Source: Symmachiella dynata (GTDB taxonomy: Bacteria > Planctomycetota > Planctomycetia > Planctomycetales > Planctomycetaceae). From it: 64,000 bases of DNA. Shown one piece after another: positions 28,043 to 36,595 of this stretch. Position 1 is the stretch's first letter, and each line of letters opens with the position of its first letter. The notes beneath the pieces were generated by a model that had not been told where the DNA came from, searched no databases, and was given only the letters and a program-made list of their open reading frames with translations. The stretch is taken from the NCBI RefSeq assembly GCF_007747995.1, contig NZ_CP036276.1, forward strand, positions 3,959,001-4,023,000. Reading direction: 5' to 3'. The position numbers and the translations under genes are program-made.

Positions 28043-29970
28043 GGTTGAACCTTCCCCGCGTTGCGCGCTTTGAGGGGCTGGTTCGTATCTAACTCTTGTA
28101 CACCCTTTGCTGCGGAGTTCTTGCCATGCTCGCGAAGAATGGTTTCGTTCGTGGAATTGACCAATTCAAGGATTTCCTGGAATCGATCATCCGCCTGCAG
28201 GTGCTTGAGTGCGGCTGAATTGGTCATCATCTTGGAGTCCACGAATCCCGACATCACGGCAAAGGTCAACGTTCGAAATATCTCGCGCCGAAGATCGTCC
28301 AAGTCCGCGGGGGCATCGATGGGGTCAGCTTGTTTAATAAGAATCCCGTCGGCGACTGCAAGTCGTTCGGAGATTGTGAACAGACGGCGGGCATTGGATC
28401 CGTAAGGCATCGTACTGGCACCGCAAAAGGCTCTGTGCTCCAGCAACACGCTCACTGCATCTTCGGCCAATCCGTTTTTCAGAAGCGCATGACTGAAGTT
28501 GTGTAAGTTGATGTCCAGGTATCGCAGCGCTGTCTCGTTCTGCGGATCCATTCTGACCGCTTGTCGCTGAAATCGAACGGCTGACTCTAAATGGTCGCGA
28601 ATTTCGTTGGCCGCATCTTCCTGATTGAGCTTGAGCGTAAGATTGTTTAGCAATGCGCCGAGAATGCTGAGAGTCTCACTCGATGCACGGCCTGCCTCAG
28701 CCAGTGGCAACGCAGCATCGATACCGGTCTGGAAAACCTGGCGAGCATCGTCGATATCGTCGGTCGCATTACCGACTGTTAGGCACGTGAGCACACATTG
28801 CCTGATATATTTCTCGTTGTCGGGATAATCACGGGCCAAGTCTTTGAGTAGTGCGAGTGCTTTTCGTTGAAACTCCTGTTTGTCGTAATCCGGTGGATCC
28901 ATAAAGCTCTGCGCCGGCGCGGCGTCGTCAATATCGACTTGAGATTGCTGCGCGCCGAGTAAGTAAATTTGGGCAAGTTCGTAGCGGATTTCTTCGGTCG
29001 CAGTTCCGTTGGTAATTTGTCTCTCCAGATCCGGTATTCTACCCAGTAAAATTATGGTGGCGAATGAAGCTCTCAATTCCTTTTGATCCATATTCGCTGC
29101 CGGTGGCAATTGAAAGTTCGGCATCGTCACAGAAGGCACATAGGGGCTCTGCCGATTGGGCCTCCTTGGTCGGTCGCTTGCGCGAATGATAAAAATGAAA
29201 ATTGAACCCACAAAAATGGCAAGAAACAGAATAGGCTTCAGTGGGAGTATCTCACCTCTGTTCGCCTTGGAGAGTCGCAGTTTATTTCTGCGTTTCTTTG
29301 CCGCAACGGAATAGGCATGCTGAGCTGAGTCGAGTTGGGCGATTTCGTCAATGAATCTTGTGCCGAGGTGACTTTGATCGCGGGCTTGGGCTGCATACTT
29401 TGAGAACTGAAGCTGCCGCGCACAATTCGCCCACGTGTTTCGATCAAGACGCGCGATCTGGACCATCTGTTGCCAACGTTCCGCACGCTCTTTCGGTCCG
29501 AGGAACCGCAGTTTCAAATCCCATGCCGCAATGGCGTAGGCTGTCGGTTGAGATGGATCTTGTTCTAGACCCGTCAGATCTGCATCAAGTGCCGACTGAA
29601 TTTCATCCAGTCTGGCGCGCAAATGCGGAAGACGTTCCGCTCGCAGATACAGGTCTGCCAGTTCGTCGGATAGTGCGCTCTTGTTCTTTAACCGCTCCTT
29701 CAGTGGGATATCACAACAGCGTTTGGCAAACGCACGCACGGCCATCACCTCGGCCTGTTCGTCCAGCCAAAGTGTCGGCCGTGGATCAACCGCTGCACCG
29801 GCGAGCACGCGAATGGCCATCGATGTGTGTTCGTTGGGCGCAAAACCTGTATTAACAATCCGCCGGCGAATTCCGCTTTCGATGCCCTCCTCTTTGAGCC
29901 CCAGCACTTTCATCGCCCATTTGTCCCGCGGCGACGGTGGTTTCGGGTGAGCACCTCCTGGTTCAGTCAT
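28039..29970 (-). CDS. TPR-like protein with one membrane span, in Hsp70 operon
   Basis: This 643-residue protein has a cytoplasmic N-terminal helical domain (about 1-230), one membrane segment (ILFLAIFVGSIFIFIIRA, about 235-252), a short disordered linker (RPRRPNRQSPYV), and a long helical C-terminal region. That region has tetratricopeptide character (FQRKALALLKDLARDYPDNE, FQRQAVRMDPQNETALRYL). I recognise no named family. It lies between the Hsp70 and J-like genes, overlapping the Hsp70 stop by 8 bases and the J-like start by 4. It could anchor the chaperone pair at the membrane, with the TPR-like part outside; this topology is inferred from one hydrophobic stretch. Confidence 0.75.
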   Translation of the reverse strand: MTEPGGAHPKPPSPRDKWAMKVLGLKEEGIESGIRRRIVNTGFAPNEHTSMAIRVLAGAAVDPRPTLWLDEQAEVMAVRAFAKRCCDIPLKERLKNKSALSDELADLYLRAERLPHLRARLDEIQSALDADLTGLEQDPSQPTAYAIAAWDLKLRFLGPKERAERWQQMVQIARLDRNTWANCARQLQFSKYAAQARDQSHLGTRFIDEIAQLDSAQHAYSVAAKKRRNKLRLSKANRGEILPLKPILFLAIFVGSIFIFIIRASDRPRRPNRQSPYVPSVTMPNFQLPPAANMDQKELRASFATIILLGRIPDLERQITNGTATEEIRYELAQIYLLGAQQSQVDIDDAAPAQSFMDPPDYDKQEFQRKALALLKDLARDYPDNEKYIRQCVLTCLTVGNATDDIDDARQVFQTGIDAALPLAEAGRASSETLSILGALLNNLTLKLNQEDAANEIRDHLESAVRFQRQAVRMDPQNETALRYLDINLHNFSHALLKNGLAEDAVSVLLEHRAFCGASTMPYGSNARRLFTISERLAVADGILIKQADPIDAPADLDDLRREIFRTLTFAVMSGFVDSKMMTNSAALKHLQADDRFQEILELVNSTNETILREHGKNSAAKGVQELDTNQPLKARNAGKVQP

Positions 29971-31699
29971 CGCAAGACCACTCCTCAGGTGATTCGGGAT
30001 CTGCCGTATCTAAGAAGCGTAAAAGATAGCTTGTTGCGAGTTCGATTGTTGTCTTGTCCTGCGACTCAAGTGCTGATTCGAATGCATCGAGAAGTTGATC
30101 GAGTTCGCCTCGAGCGGTCAGTTCGAGTTGCTCATACACCCGTTCGGCCCGCTTCAGTAAATATCGATTCTGCTCCTCGTCGCGGGGGTGTGTTTTTAAC
30201 GCCTGCATACGCTGCAGTGTTTGTTCAATTTCCCCGTCGGACAACTCACCAGCCAACTGGGTAATCACGTGGCTAAACATCTGCCCGGTTTCTAAAATGG
30301 TGGCCTCAGCCTCCAGGACACCGTTCATGTCGTAGGTGAAGCGGATCGACACCGATTCTCGCGGAGGGCCGGATGGAATGCCCACGACTCGGAATTCACC
30401 AAGCTGTAAATTGTCTTTAACCATGCGACATTCGCCCTGGTAGATCTCGACTTGGATTTCTGTCTGATTGGCGTATATCGTGCCCACGTTATGCACGCGA
30501 CTCACGGGAATTGTTGTATTGCGTTCGATAATTGGAGAAAAATAGCCTGGGCGATGCTCGGTTCCAAATCGTTTGGCGATTCCGATTCCCAACGTAAAGG
30601 GGGCGACATCCGTAACGACGAGATCTTCGAGCGCCGCATCGCGCGCGATCAAACCAGCTTGAACCGTCGCCCCGATTGCCACGACTTCATCGGGATTCAG
30701 ACGGCATTCGGGATCCTGCTTGAAATAATTGCGCACATATTCACGCACTGCCGGCATTCGAGTCGCACCGCCCACCAGCACAATGGCGTCGACATCACGC
30801 CGGTCAAGACCTGCATCACCCAGGGCACGGCGGATGGGGATATCCATTCGACGGACAATGTGTTTCGTCCAGTCTTCATACATCTCACGCGTGACGCGCT
30901 CGGTTGTGGGAACCGGATTGAGTGTCCCATCCGTATCGGGAAATGGCACTTCGACGACCGTTGTTCTTGCTAAATCGCGTTTTGCCGTCTCGCACAATTG
31001 CGTCATGCGAGCGACCAATCGTGGCGCATTCAATTCTGCTTGCTCAAACACATGACCGCGTTTCTCAAGCAGTCGAGCGACAAATGTCGAGGTAAAGTCT
31101 TCGCCCCCTAAGAAGCATTCGCCGGATGAGGCGCGAACTTCCACGACACCTTCGAACTGGTCAATAATCGATATGTCGAAAGTACCGCCTCCGAGATCGA
31201 ACACCACAGCAACGCGTTCCGACTGACTGTCGTGCAGACCATAGGCCAAAGCCGCTGCGGTTGGCTCGTTCACAATACGCGCGATACTGAGCCCGGCAAG
31301 TTCACCGGCACGAATTGTGGCGCGACGTTGGTGTTCATTGAAGTAAGCCGGAACCGTGATAACGGCCTGCTCGATCGATTCGCCGAATTGCAGCTCTGCA
31401 TCCTTTTTCAAGGAATTCAAAACCAACCCTGACAACTCGATCGGAGTAAAGCTTTGGCCCGCAAGTTCATAGACACGCTCTGTTCCCATGGCCCGCTTGA
31501 ATGCCGAAGCACACCGTTCAGGGGCCACAACCTGCAACTCCTTGGCCGTTGCCCCAACCACCACGTTGTCTTCCATATCGATCCCGACAACCGACGGGGT
31601 CAATATTTGTCCCAGTGCATTGGGAACCAGTGTCGGCGCACCGTCAATGATCGTTCCTAAAGCCGAATTTGTCGTTCCCAGGTCGATTCCGACTATCAT
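29963..31699 (-). CDS. hscC: Hsp70-family chaperone, HscC-like
   Basis: This 578-residue Hsp70 is shorter than DnaK (about 638). ATPase motifs: GIDLGTTNSALG phosphate-1 loop, AVITVPAYFNEHQRRATIRA, VVFDLGGGTFDISII phosphate-2, DAIVLVGGATRMPAVRE adenosine loop. The substrate-binding beta domain is present (VTDVAPFTLGIGIAKRFG, IIERNTTIPVSRVHNVGT), with a shortened helical lid. The length, the TNSALG form of the phosphate-1 loop and the downstream divergent J-like partner point to HscC, the minor Hsp70 of E. coli, rather than DnaK. AGGAACC precedes the ATG. No CIRCE element was seen upstream, so heat-shock control by HrcA is not supported. It heads the three-gene operon. Confidence 0.88.
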   Translation of the reverse strand: MIVGIDLGTTNSALGTIIDGAPTLVPNALGQILTPSVVGIDMEDNVVVGATAKELQVVAPERCASAFKRAMGTERVYELAGQSFTPIELSGLVLNSLKKDAELQFGESIEQAVITVPAYFNEHQRRATIRAGELAGLSIARIVNEPTAAALAYGLHDSQSERVAVVFDLGGGTFDISIIDQFEGVVEVRASSGECFLGGEDFTSTFVARLLEKRGHVFEQAELNAPRLVARMTQLCETAKRDLARTTVVEVPFPDTDGTLNPVPTTERVTREMYEDWTKHIVRRMDIPIRRALGDAGLDRRDVDAIVLVGGATRMPAVREYVRNYFKQDPECRLNPDEVVAIGATVQAGLIARDAALEDLVVTDVAPFTLGIGIAKRFGTEHRPGYFSPIIERNTTIPVSRVHNVGTIYANQTEIQVEIYQGECRMVKDNLQLGEFRVVGIPSGPPRESVSIRFTYDMNGVLEAEATILETGQMFSHVITQLAGELSDGEIEQTLQRMQALKTHPRDEEQNRYLLKRAERVYEQLELTARGELDQLLDAFESALESQDKTTIELATSYLLRFLDTADPESPEEWSCDD

Positions 31700-32138
31700 C
31701 TGTTGGTTCCTGATTGTTCGTTGCTGCGACAGACAGAACTCCCGAATAAACCAATCCGATTGTACCGGCCAGAATCGTCGTTGGAAATCGGATTATAGGA
31801 TTGGCCCTGCGAACGGAACTCTGAACCGGGGGTTATGGGCTAGCCAGCAGTGGATTTATCGCAAAGCAACAAAATTGAAGAATCTTGGAAGTAGCGGAAG
31901 ATCCGTCAAGCCAAACCAAGTGCTTGATTTTGTATTAAACAAGGCGGAATATGCCCGGTGGGGGAAAGAGTTGGAGGAATACGCACGGAACGGTTAGATC
32001 AAGGTGCTTTTAACCGACACGACATTCGATCAGACAACGCGGATGGTAGGAGAGACTATCTTCGAACTTCGCGATTGGGCGAGTCTTGGATGGAAAACTT
32101 TTAATCCGTAATTTGATATACGAAAGTCGAGCTAATAT
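31700..32138. other. Intergenic region with possible toxin-gene tail
   Basis: Divergent region upstream of the Hsp70 operon. On the plus strand the last 65 or so codons before a stop at 31997 (ending LNKAEYARWGKELEEYARNG) read like the end of a real protein. They have no start of their own and could be the tail of a deleted polymorphic toxin, given the immunity-like genes just downstream. TACAAT on the minus strand near 31770 is a possible -10 for the Hsp70 operon, with only a weak -35. Confidence 0.35.
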
Positions 32139-32924
32139 ATGAGCGGCAGCCAGCAGGGTAACGCAGATCACAACATCGATGCGGCGGCAGTGGAAGGTAT
32201 CGTAGAGAAAGCGCATCGCCGAATTGCGGGATTGCAGAAATCCGAAGCAGATCTGGGGGTAACTAACGATCGGCGACAAGGATATTTAGTTGACGCTAAA
32301 GATGCATTTCATGCTTTATATGTGCTTGGCGATAAAAAGTCTGCTCGAGTATGGGCAGAGCGAGGCGTGGCGTATGCGCTGGAGTTCTTTTTTGGTGTGT
32401 GGCGAGATCAAGTCCCGTCAGGCAATGGGCGTAACCAGCCGCCCAACCGGGAGTGGCAGGATCGATCCCTCAATTGGGTAGAACCATTGGAGGAAGCGTT
32501 AGTGCTAGCGACAATATTGGAGCGCTGGGATGATGTGCGTAGGCTAGCGGAGTTCCCGCGCGACGATATTAGTGAGAATGACGGTATCGTTGCAGTCATG
32601 GATGCTTGTTGGCTTTACCTGTGTGGGGTGATTCGAGGACGTGATCCCCAGGAGCTTGAGCCGTTTCAACAGAGGGTGATTGATCAAGGGCGAAAACGGG
32701 ACAAGCTGTTTTTAGAGTTTGTCAAAGCACTAGCCCGAGGTGAGGGCGTTGCACTGCAGCAGGCAGCCGACGAGTACTTCAAACAGTTTCTGCGTGTTGA
32801 GACGAGGAAAGACATGACATCCTTTGATTGGGACGGCACCATTCTCGTGCACTATGCGACACATTTGGGTTACGACTTGCAAATTCCAGAAAAGTATCGC
32901 AAATACTTTGTAACTCTTTCGTAA
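32139..32924 (+). CDS. Immunity-like helical protein (Imm49-like, tentative)
   Basis: This 261-residue all-helical, acidic, cytosolic-type protein has no signal peptide. Segments such as YLVDAKDAFHALYVLGDKKS, VEPLEEALVLATILERWDDV and the terminal FDWDGTILVHYATHLGYDL resemble helical immunity proteins of polymorphic toxin systems, Imm49 in particular, but I am not certain of the family. The position fits: a second immunity-like gene follows after 47 bases, then an RHS-repeat fragment. No intact toxin gene is present, so it may be an orphan immunity gene. The ATG at 32139 has no strong Shine-Dalgarno. Base composition is visibly more AT-rich than neighbouring genes, which suggests transfer. Confidence 0.6.
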   Translation: MSGSQQGNADHNIDAAAVEGIVEKAHRRIAGLQKSEADLGVTNDRRQGYLVDAKDAFHALYVLGDKKSARVWAERGVAYALEFFFGVWRDQVPSGNGRNQPPNREWQDRSLNWVEPLEEALVLATILERWDDVRRLAEFPRDDISENDGIVAVMDACWLYLCGVIRGRDPQELEPFQQRVIDQGRKRDKLFLEFVKALARGEGVALQQAADEYFKQFLRVETRKDMTSFDWDGTILVHYATHLGYDLQIPEKYRKYFVTLS

Positions 32925-32971
32925 CATTGCCGAATAAGTTGTGCCCCAACGAAAAATGAAAAGAGCTGCCG

Positions 32972-33535
32972 ATGAGCATCTGTCTGACCGCATACATGCT
33001 GGAGTTGGAAAAATTGGATTCTATTTTGGGGTCGAGTGCCATAGACCAAGATTTACAAGAGCGACTCCAGCAGTACGCCGGCAATCAGCAACGGATGTTT
33101 GTGGGTCAGGATTTCGCGCTATTGGTCGAGCAATCTGCATTTCGTCTGCTAGCGGGTGAGTTCGCGAATGCGGCACACGACGATCTGATTCTCGAAGGTT
33201 TTGAAGCAGTGTGTGCGGTGATCGGCGTCCCGATTGGCGTGGGGCCATTCGCCGGATGCCGGTTCGAACTATTTGAGGAGTGCGGCCAAACAGGTGAATG
33301 GTTGGCCGCACGGGGCTGCCCAATTTCAAAAGTCGCTACCGCATCGGACATCTATCGGCAGATGGGGTATATTCGACATTCGGAAATGCCCGGATTATTG
33401 GCCGAGGTGACGTCACGTATCGACGGCACGGATGATATTGTCGAAACCGAAGTGATGGATGCATGGGAAACCTTGGAGGATTGGTTTACCAAGGGCATAG
33501 ATCGCAAGCTAGATATAATCAGTTTTCAGCACTAA
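32972..33535 (+). CDS. Hypothetical immunity-like protein
   Basis: This 187-residue protein begins SICLTAYMLELEKLDSILGS and continues with LQERLQQYAGNQQRM and a conserved-looking middle (GFEAVCAVIGVPIGVGPFA, FELFEECGQTGEWLAARGCP). It is acidic and soluble. The opening resembles small proteins of DUF7691 type that occur next to toxin remnants; I cannot confirm this by eye. It follows the previous immunity-like gene by 47 bases in the same direction, probably co-transcribed. An RHS fragment starts 48 bases after its stop. Function unknown; an orphan antitoxin or immunity role is an inference from context. Confidence 0.55.
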   Translation: MSICLTAYMLELEKLDSILGSSAIDQDLQERLQQYAGNQQRMFVGQDFALLVEQSAFRLLAGEFANAAHDDLILEGFEAVCAVIGVPIGVGPFAGCRFELFEECGQTGEWLAARGCPISKVATASDIYRQMGYIRHSEMPGLLAEVTSRIDGTDDIVETEVMDAWETLEDWFTKGIDRKLDIISFQH

Positions 33536-33582
33536 CATCCCGTTGCCCTCCTGCCTGACGCACATGTAACACTACGATCCTT

Positions 33583-33720
33583 GGCAGTACCCGCACCGTC
33601 CTCGATGCGGCCGCGGCGTTCGTACAGCTCTACGCCGACACCGCCTACGGCAGGGCCATCGGCTTCGACGAAGCCGCCGCCCTGACAACCCGAGTTTACA
33701 GCGGCGAAGCCTGGGACCAG
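33583..33720 (+). pseudogene. RHS/YD-repeat core fragment
   Basis: A 46-codon open stretch reads GSTRTVLDAAAAFVQLYADT, AYGRAIGFDEAAALTTRVY, SGEAWDQ. This is the conserved end of an RHS core repeat (normally DGxGSTR...YAYDAYG...YTGEQFD). There is no start, the sequence just upstream is out of frame, and the characteristic DxxxGQYYLRARYY ending is missing downstream. It is the scar of a large polymorphic-toxin gene. The fragment is markedly GC-rich compared with the immunity-like genes before it. Confidence 0.75.
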
Positions 33721-33894
33721 TTCAGTCGGCTCAATTCAAGTTGCATGAGGTTTTGGCGACGGTGCCTCTCTCTGATTGTGCGATACGATGCTGAGATGAG
33801 ACGCTGGGAATTGTGGTGAAATTCGCGAAATAGCCCTGTTTCTCGGTTCTGCCAATAAGCATGCCATCCGCGTCGGTCACGCGCTGTCTGGTCG

Positions 33895-34020
33895 TTATCC
33901 GCTGCTGAGCATGACTTCCGTATCACGCAACTTCTTGACAATCTGCTCCGGCGGATGCCGCTGGCGTGTTTTCTTCACCGGAGAAACTTCTTGCCCACGA
34001 TCAGGCTGGTAGATTTTCAT
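33895..34020 (-). pseudogene. IS3-family transposase OrfA N-terminal fragment
   Basis: Forty-one codons on the minus strand read MKIYQPDRGQEVSPVKKTRQ, RHPPEQIVKKLRDTEVMLSS G and then stop. KKTRQRHPPEQIVKKLRDTE is the start of IS3-family OrfA (helix-turn-helix), usually about 90 residues and followed by OrfB with a DDE domain. Here the frame ends early and no OrfB is found. No terminal inverted repeats or target duplication could be recognised, so only a remnant remains. Confidence 0.7.
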
Positions 34021-34972
34021 GCCCTCTGCAACAGCTTTTGGGGAGCAGGCCACTTTGACTGAGTGCGGGACCGGCAGTCCGTGCGAGGGAAGAATGATTG
34101 ATCTTCCCCAGGTGGTTGCTTAGGCCGGACTGTCATAATGCTCCATGTCGGCCTCTCCACCGTAATGCCGATATTTTCTCGCAGGCTTCCAAACGTCAAT
34201 CTAACCGGAAATAGTCAAACCCATCATTATTTGAGCAACCACTGTCAGAGACATTAGATTTTTGTTGAATACAATTGCTTCCTCCCGTACATTGCTTATC
34301 CAGTCAAATTTTATCAATTCTCACTTTTTCATTTTGGCTATCAATACCTCCACTTTCATTCTTTTATTGGAACTATAAACAAAATGACAAGAACTCTTTT
34401 TTCAACGATCGAAACCGCGGTTGAAGCGACAGCAAATGGGAAAGCGCTCCATAGTGTCGATTCAAAAAACCGCGATAACCTCGGCACGCATTTCATCAAC
34501 AGCGAAGAGCTGAGTCAGTTTGAAATGCTGCCATTGCCCGGACCCTCGCCGCAATTGGCATGGGAGCCGATGGTTTCGTAGACCAGGGACAAGAATGAGC
34601 CCTAATTTGTAAGTCCCGTTGACCATCGTCGCTGCTGTCACGGGAACTGTCGTCATGCACAGTCGCTGACAGTTCGCTGGATGTTCGACGCGACAAGCTG
34701 AGCGGAAGGCCTCACTTGTCTCGGGCTCTCCCGACCGCACGTAGCGAAATCAGGCGGATTATTGTTGCGTACCGGGTAGACGGAAGTCGTTGTCGAGCTT
34801 TGCCGAATGGCAGGACTGCCTGTTGCGAGCGTGATCTTCGAAGTCTGAAAGCCGCGATGTCACCGGTCTGGCGTGCCGTTCGAAACGGACTCAAACCACG
34901 AAACAAATTGAGCTTCATATGATCCCGATAGATGACTTGGTATAGTATTGAGAGCGAAATTCGTCAAATCCA
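34021..34972. other. Accessory intergenic region, no supported gene
   Basis: No supported gene. A plus-strand frame of 65 codons at 34384-34581 follows an AT-rich stretch (34200-34380) that could be a promoter region, but it has no Shine-Dalgarno and no known motif, and it ends without a family-like C-terminus. The region follows insertion-sequence and RHS remnants and is probably degraded. A promoter for the terpene-synthase-like gene is expected near 34900-34970. Confidence 0.4.
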
Positions 34973-36550
34973 ATGCAATTGGAAGACTTCACAATCCCTT
35001 CAAAAGTGCACGTGAACTGGAATACCGACATGAACAAGGGAATCCAACACATCACACCATCGGGCATTACAAATAGGGTCCGACGAACTCCGACAAACAG
35101 CGCGCTTCCTGACGGAGAGGTAATCACCATTGTCACAAATGGTGCCAACGATGAGATTGCGGCACAAGCCGCTCTCCGACTGGGACAAGAAGGAATCCCG
35201 GCAAAAGTGGTTCACGGAAGGTATGTTACGAATTCCGAGTCTCACCGGCTCGACGAGACAGCGGACGGGGTCAGTGCATTTCTGATTCTTGACCCGGATT
35301 ACGAGGGAACCGCAACGGCGGCCTCGCTGCCGGACATCTCCAACAAATCCAAATCGACCCGCACTGCAAATAAGCTGCGACTGGACCCTGCTCCGGCTGA
35401 CAGTTTGCCACCGCATCGCTCGACTCAGAGCCGTGTCGACAGGATTGTCCAAACAGTGCGTAGTTTCAAGCAAAAGGATCTCCCCCGTCAACGGGTTACG
35501 CCTGACGCCTACAATCGGTTTGATTCCTCCGGATCGGGTCGTGATCCAATCTCCAAAGAATTTCGGAAGCGGCCGGAAATAGGGGAACAGTTCGAATTAT
35601 CGGAAGACTTGTTGCAACGAGAACTGGAGTTGGTCAAGGCGGCGAGACTCAGCGAAGAGGTCGAAGCGTTTTTTGACGTCTATTCTCAGGTCGGTGCCCG
35701 GACGCGATTTTTGTGGCAATGGTGTGTCCACGGCGCGGAGCTGACGACGATCTCCAACGTCGCGCCGCAATGGCGACGTCACGTATGTGACACAAAGGTT
35801 TTGTCCATCATGCTTTGCGTGCTCTTGGACGACGTCGCTGATGAACAAGGCAATGAGCCGCTGCTCGAAGCCTTGATGAAAATCATCGAGGGGCAGCCCG
35901 CTCCAGCGATGCAAAATTTTTCAGCAAAGGACCGTAAAACTGCTGAGGTTACTCAGTACTTGTCCCAAATATACGAAAGCCGAATATCAGAATATCCGCT
36001 ACACGATGTGTACAAACGATTACTGGAATTCGATTTGATGCAATATTTCAACACGATGAGGTACTCCTGCCTGCTGAACGAGAACCTCAGTCTGCTCAAC
36101 GTCACCGAACACGAACTATACTTGCCTCACGCCATGCACATGATGAGCTTCTCGACACTGGACCTGATGTGCACGCCAGAATTTGACGTGCACGAACTGG
36201 GACGGTTCCGGGAAGCAATTTGGCATGCCCAATGCATGGGACGCGTCGGTAACCTGCTTAGTACGTGGGAACGCGAGATTGAGCAAACCGACTTCACGAG
36301 TGGTGTTTTTGCTCGTGCAGTCATCAAGGGAGACCTGAACGTTGACCAGCTGAATGCCAGTGATGCCCCCGCGATTGAAGCGGCCATCCTCGGCGGAGGT
36401 CACGAACAATATTTTCTGAACCGTTGGCATGAACATCGAGAATGCCTCAAGACGAAGCTCGCTGAGATTCATTCGGTTGATTTACACGGATTTGTCGAAG
36501 CTCAAGAGCGATTCTTTCGGATGCACTTAGCCTGCCGGGGAGCGATCTGA
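34973..36550 (+). CDS. Terpene-synthase-like protein with DXS-C-terminus-like N-domain
   Basis: This 525-residue protein seems to join two domains. Residues about 45-105 (GEVITIVTNGANDEIAAQAA, GIPAKVVHGRYV, FLILDPDYEGTA) look like the transketolase C-terminal domain as in DXS. A low-complexity linker follows. Residues about 230-520 look like a class I terpene synthase: an aspartate-rich motif LLDDVADEQG with D286, D287, D290 and E291, and about 140 residues later GNLLSTWEREIEQTD, giving an NSE-type triad N427, T431 and E435. The domain would bind Mg2+-diphosphate and cyclise a prenyl diphosphate; the substrate is unknown. ispH lies 4.3 kb downstream. The start has no strong ribosome-binding site; an ATG at 35030 is an alternative. 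Confidence 0.65.
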   Translation: MQLEDFTIPSKVHVNWNTDMNKGIQHITPSGITNRVRRTPTNSALPDGEVITIVTNGANDEIAAQAALRLGQEGIPAKVVHGRYVTNSESHRLDETADGVSAFLILDPDYEGTATAASLPDISNKSKSTRTANKLRLDPAPADSLPPHRSTQSRVDRIVQTVRSFKQKDLPRQRVTPDAYNRFDSSGSGRDPISKEFRKRPEIGEQFELSEDLLQRELELVKAARLSEEVEAFFDVYSQVGARTRFLWQWCVHGAELTTISNVAPQWRRHVCDTKVLSIMLCVLLDDVADEQGNEPLLEALMKIIEGQPAPAMQNFSAKDRKTAEVTQYLSQIYESRISEYPLHDVYKRLLEFDLMQYFNTMRYSCLLNENLSLLNVTEHELYLPHAMHMMSFSTLDLMCTPEFDVHELGRFREAIWHAQCMGRVGNLLSTWEREIEQTDFTSGVFARAVIKGDLNVDQLNASDAPAIEAAILGGGHEQYFLNRWHEHRECLKTKLAEIHSVDLHGFVEAQERFFRMHLACRGAI

Positions 36551-36595
36551 GCATTGAAGTCGACCGGTTGGTTCCGGTGGCAAGAGATTATCAGA

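Noticed and set aside
31700-31830. Possible CIRCE heat-shock operator upstream of the Hsp70 gene
   Set aside because: I looked for TTAGCACTC-N9-GAGTGCTAA and found no match.
34384-34581. Plus-strand frame of 65 codons after an AT-rich stretch
   Set aside because: A promoter-like context, but no Shine-Dalgarno sequence and no recognisable motif; surrounding DNA is decayed.
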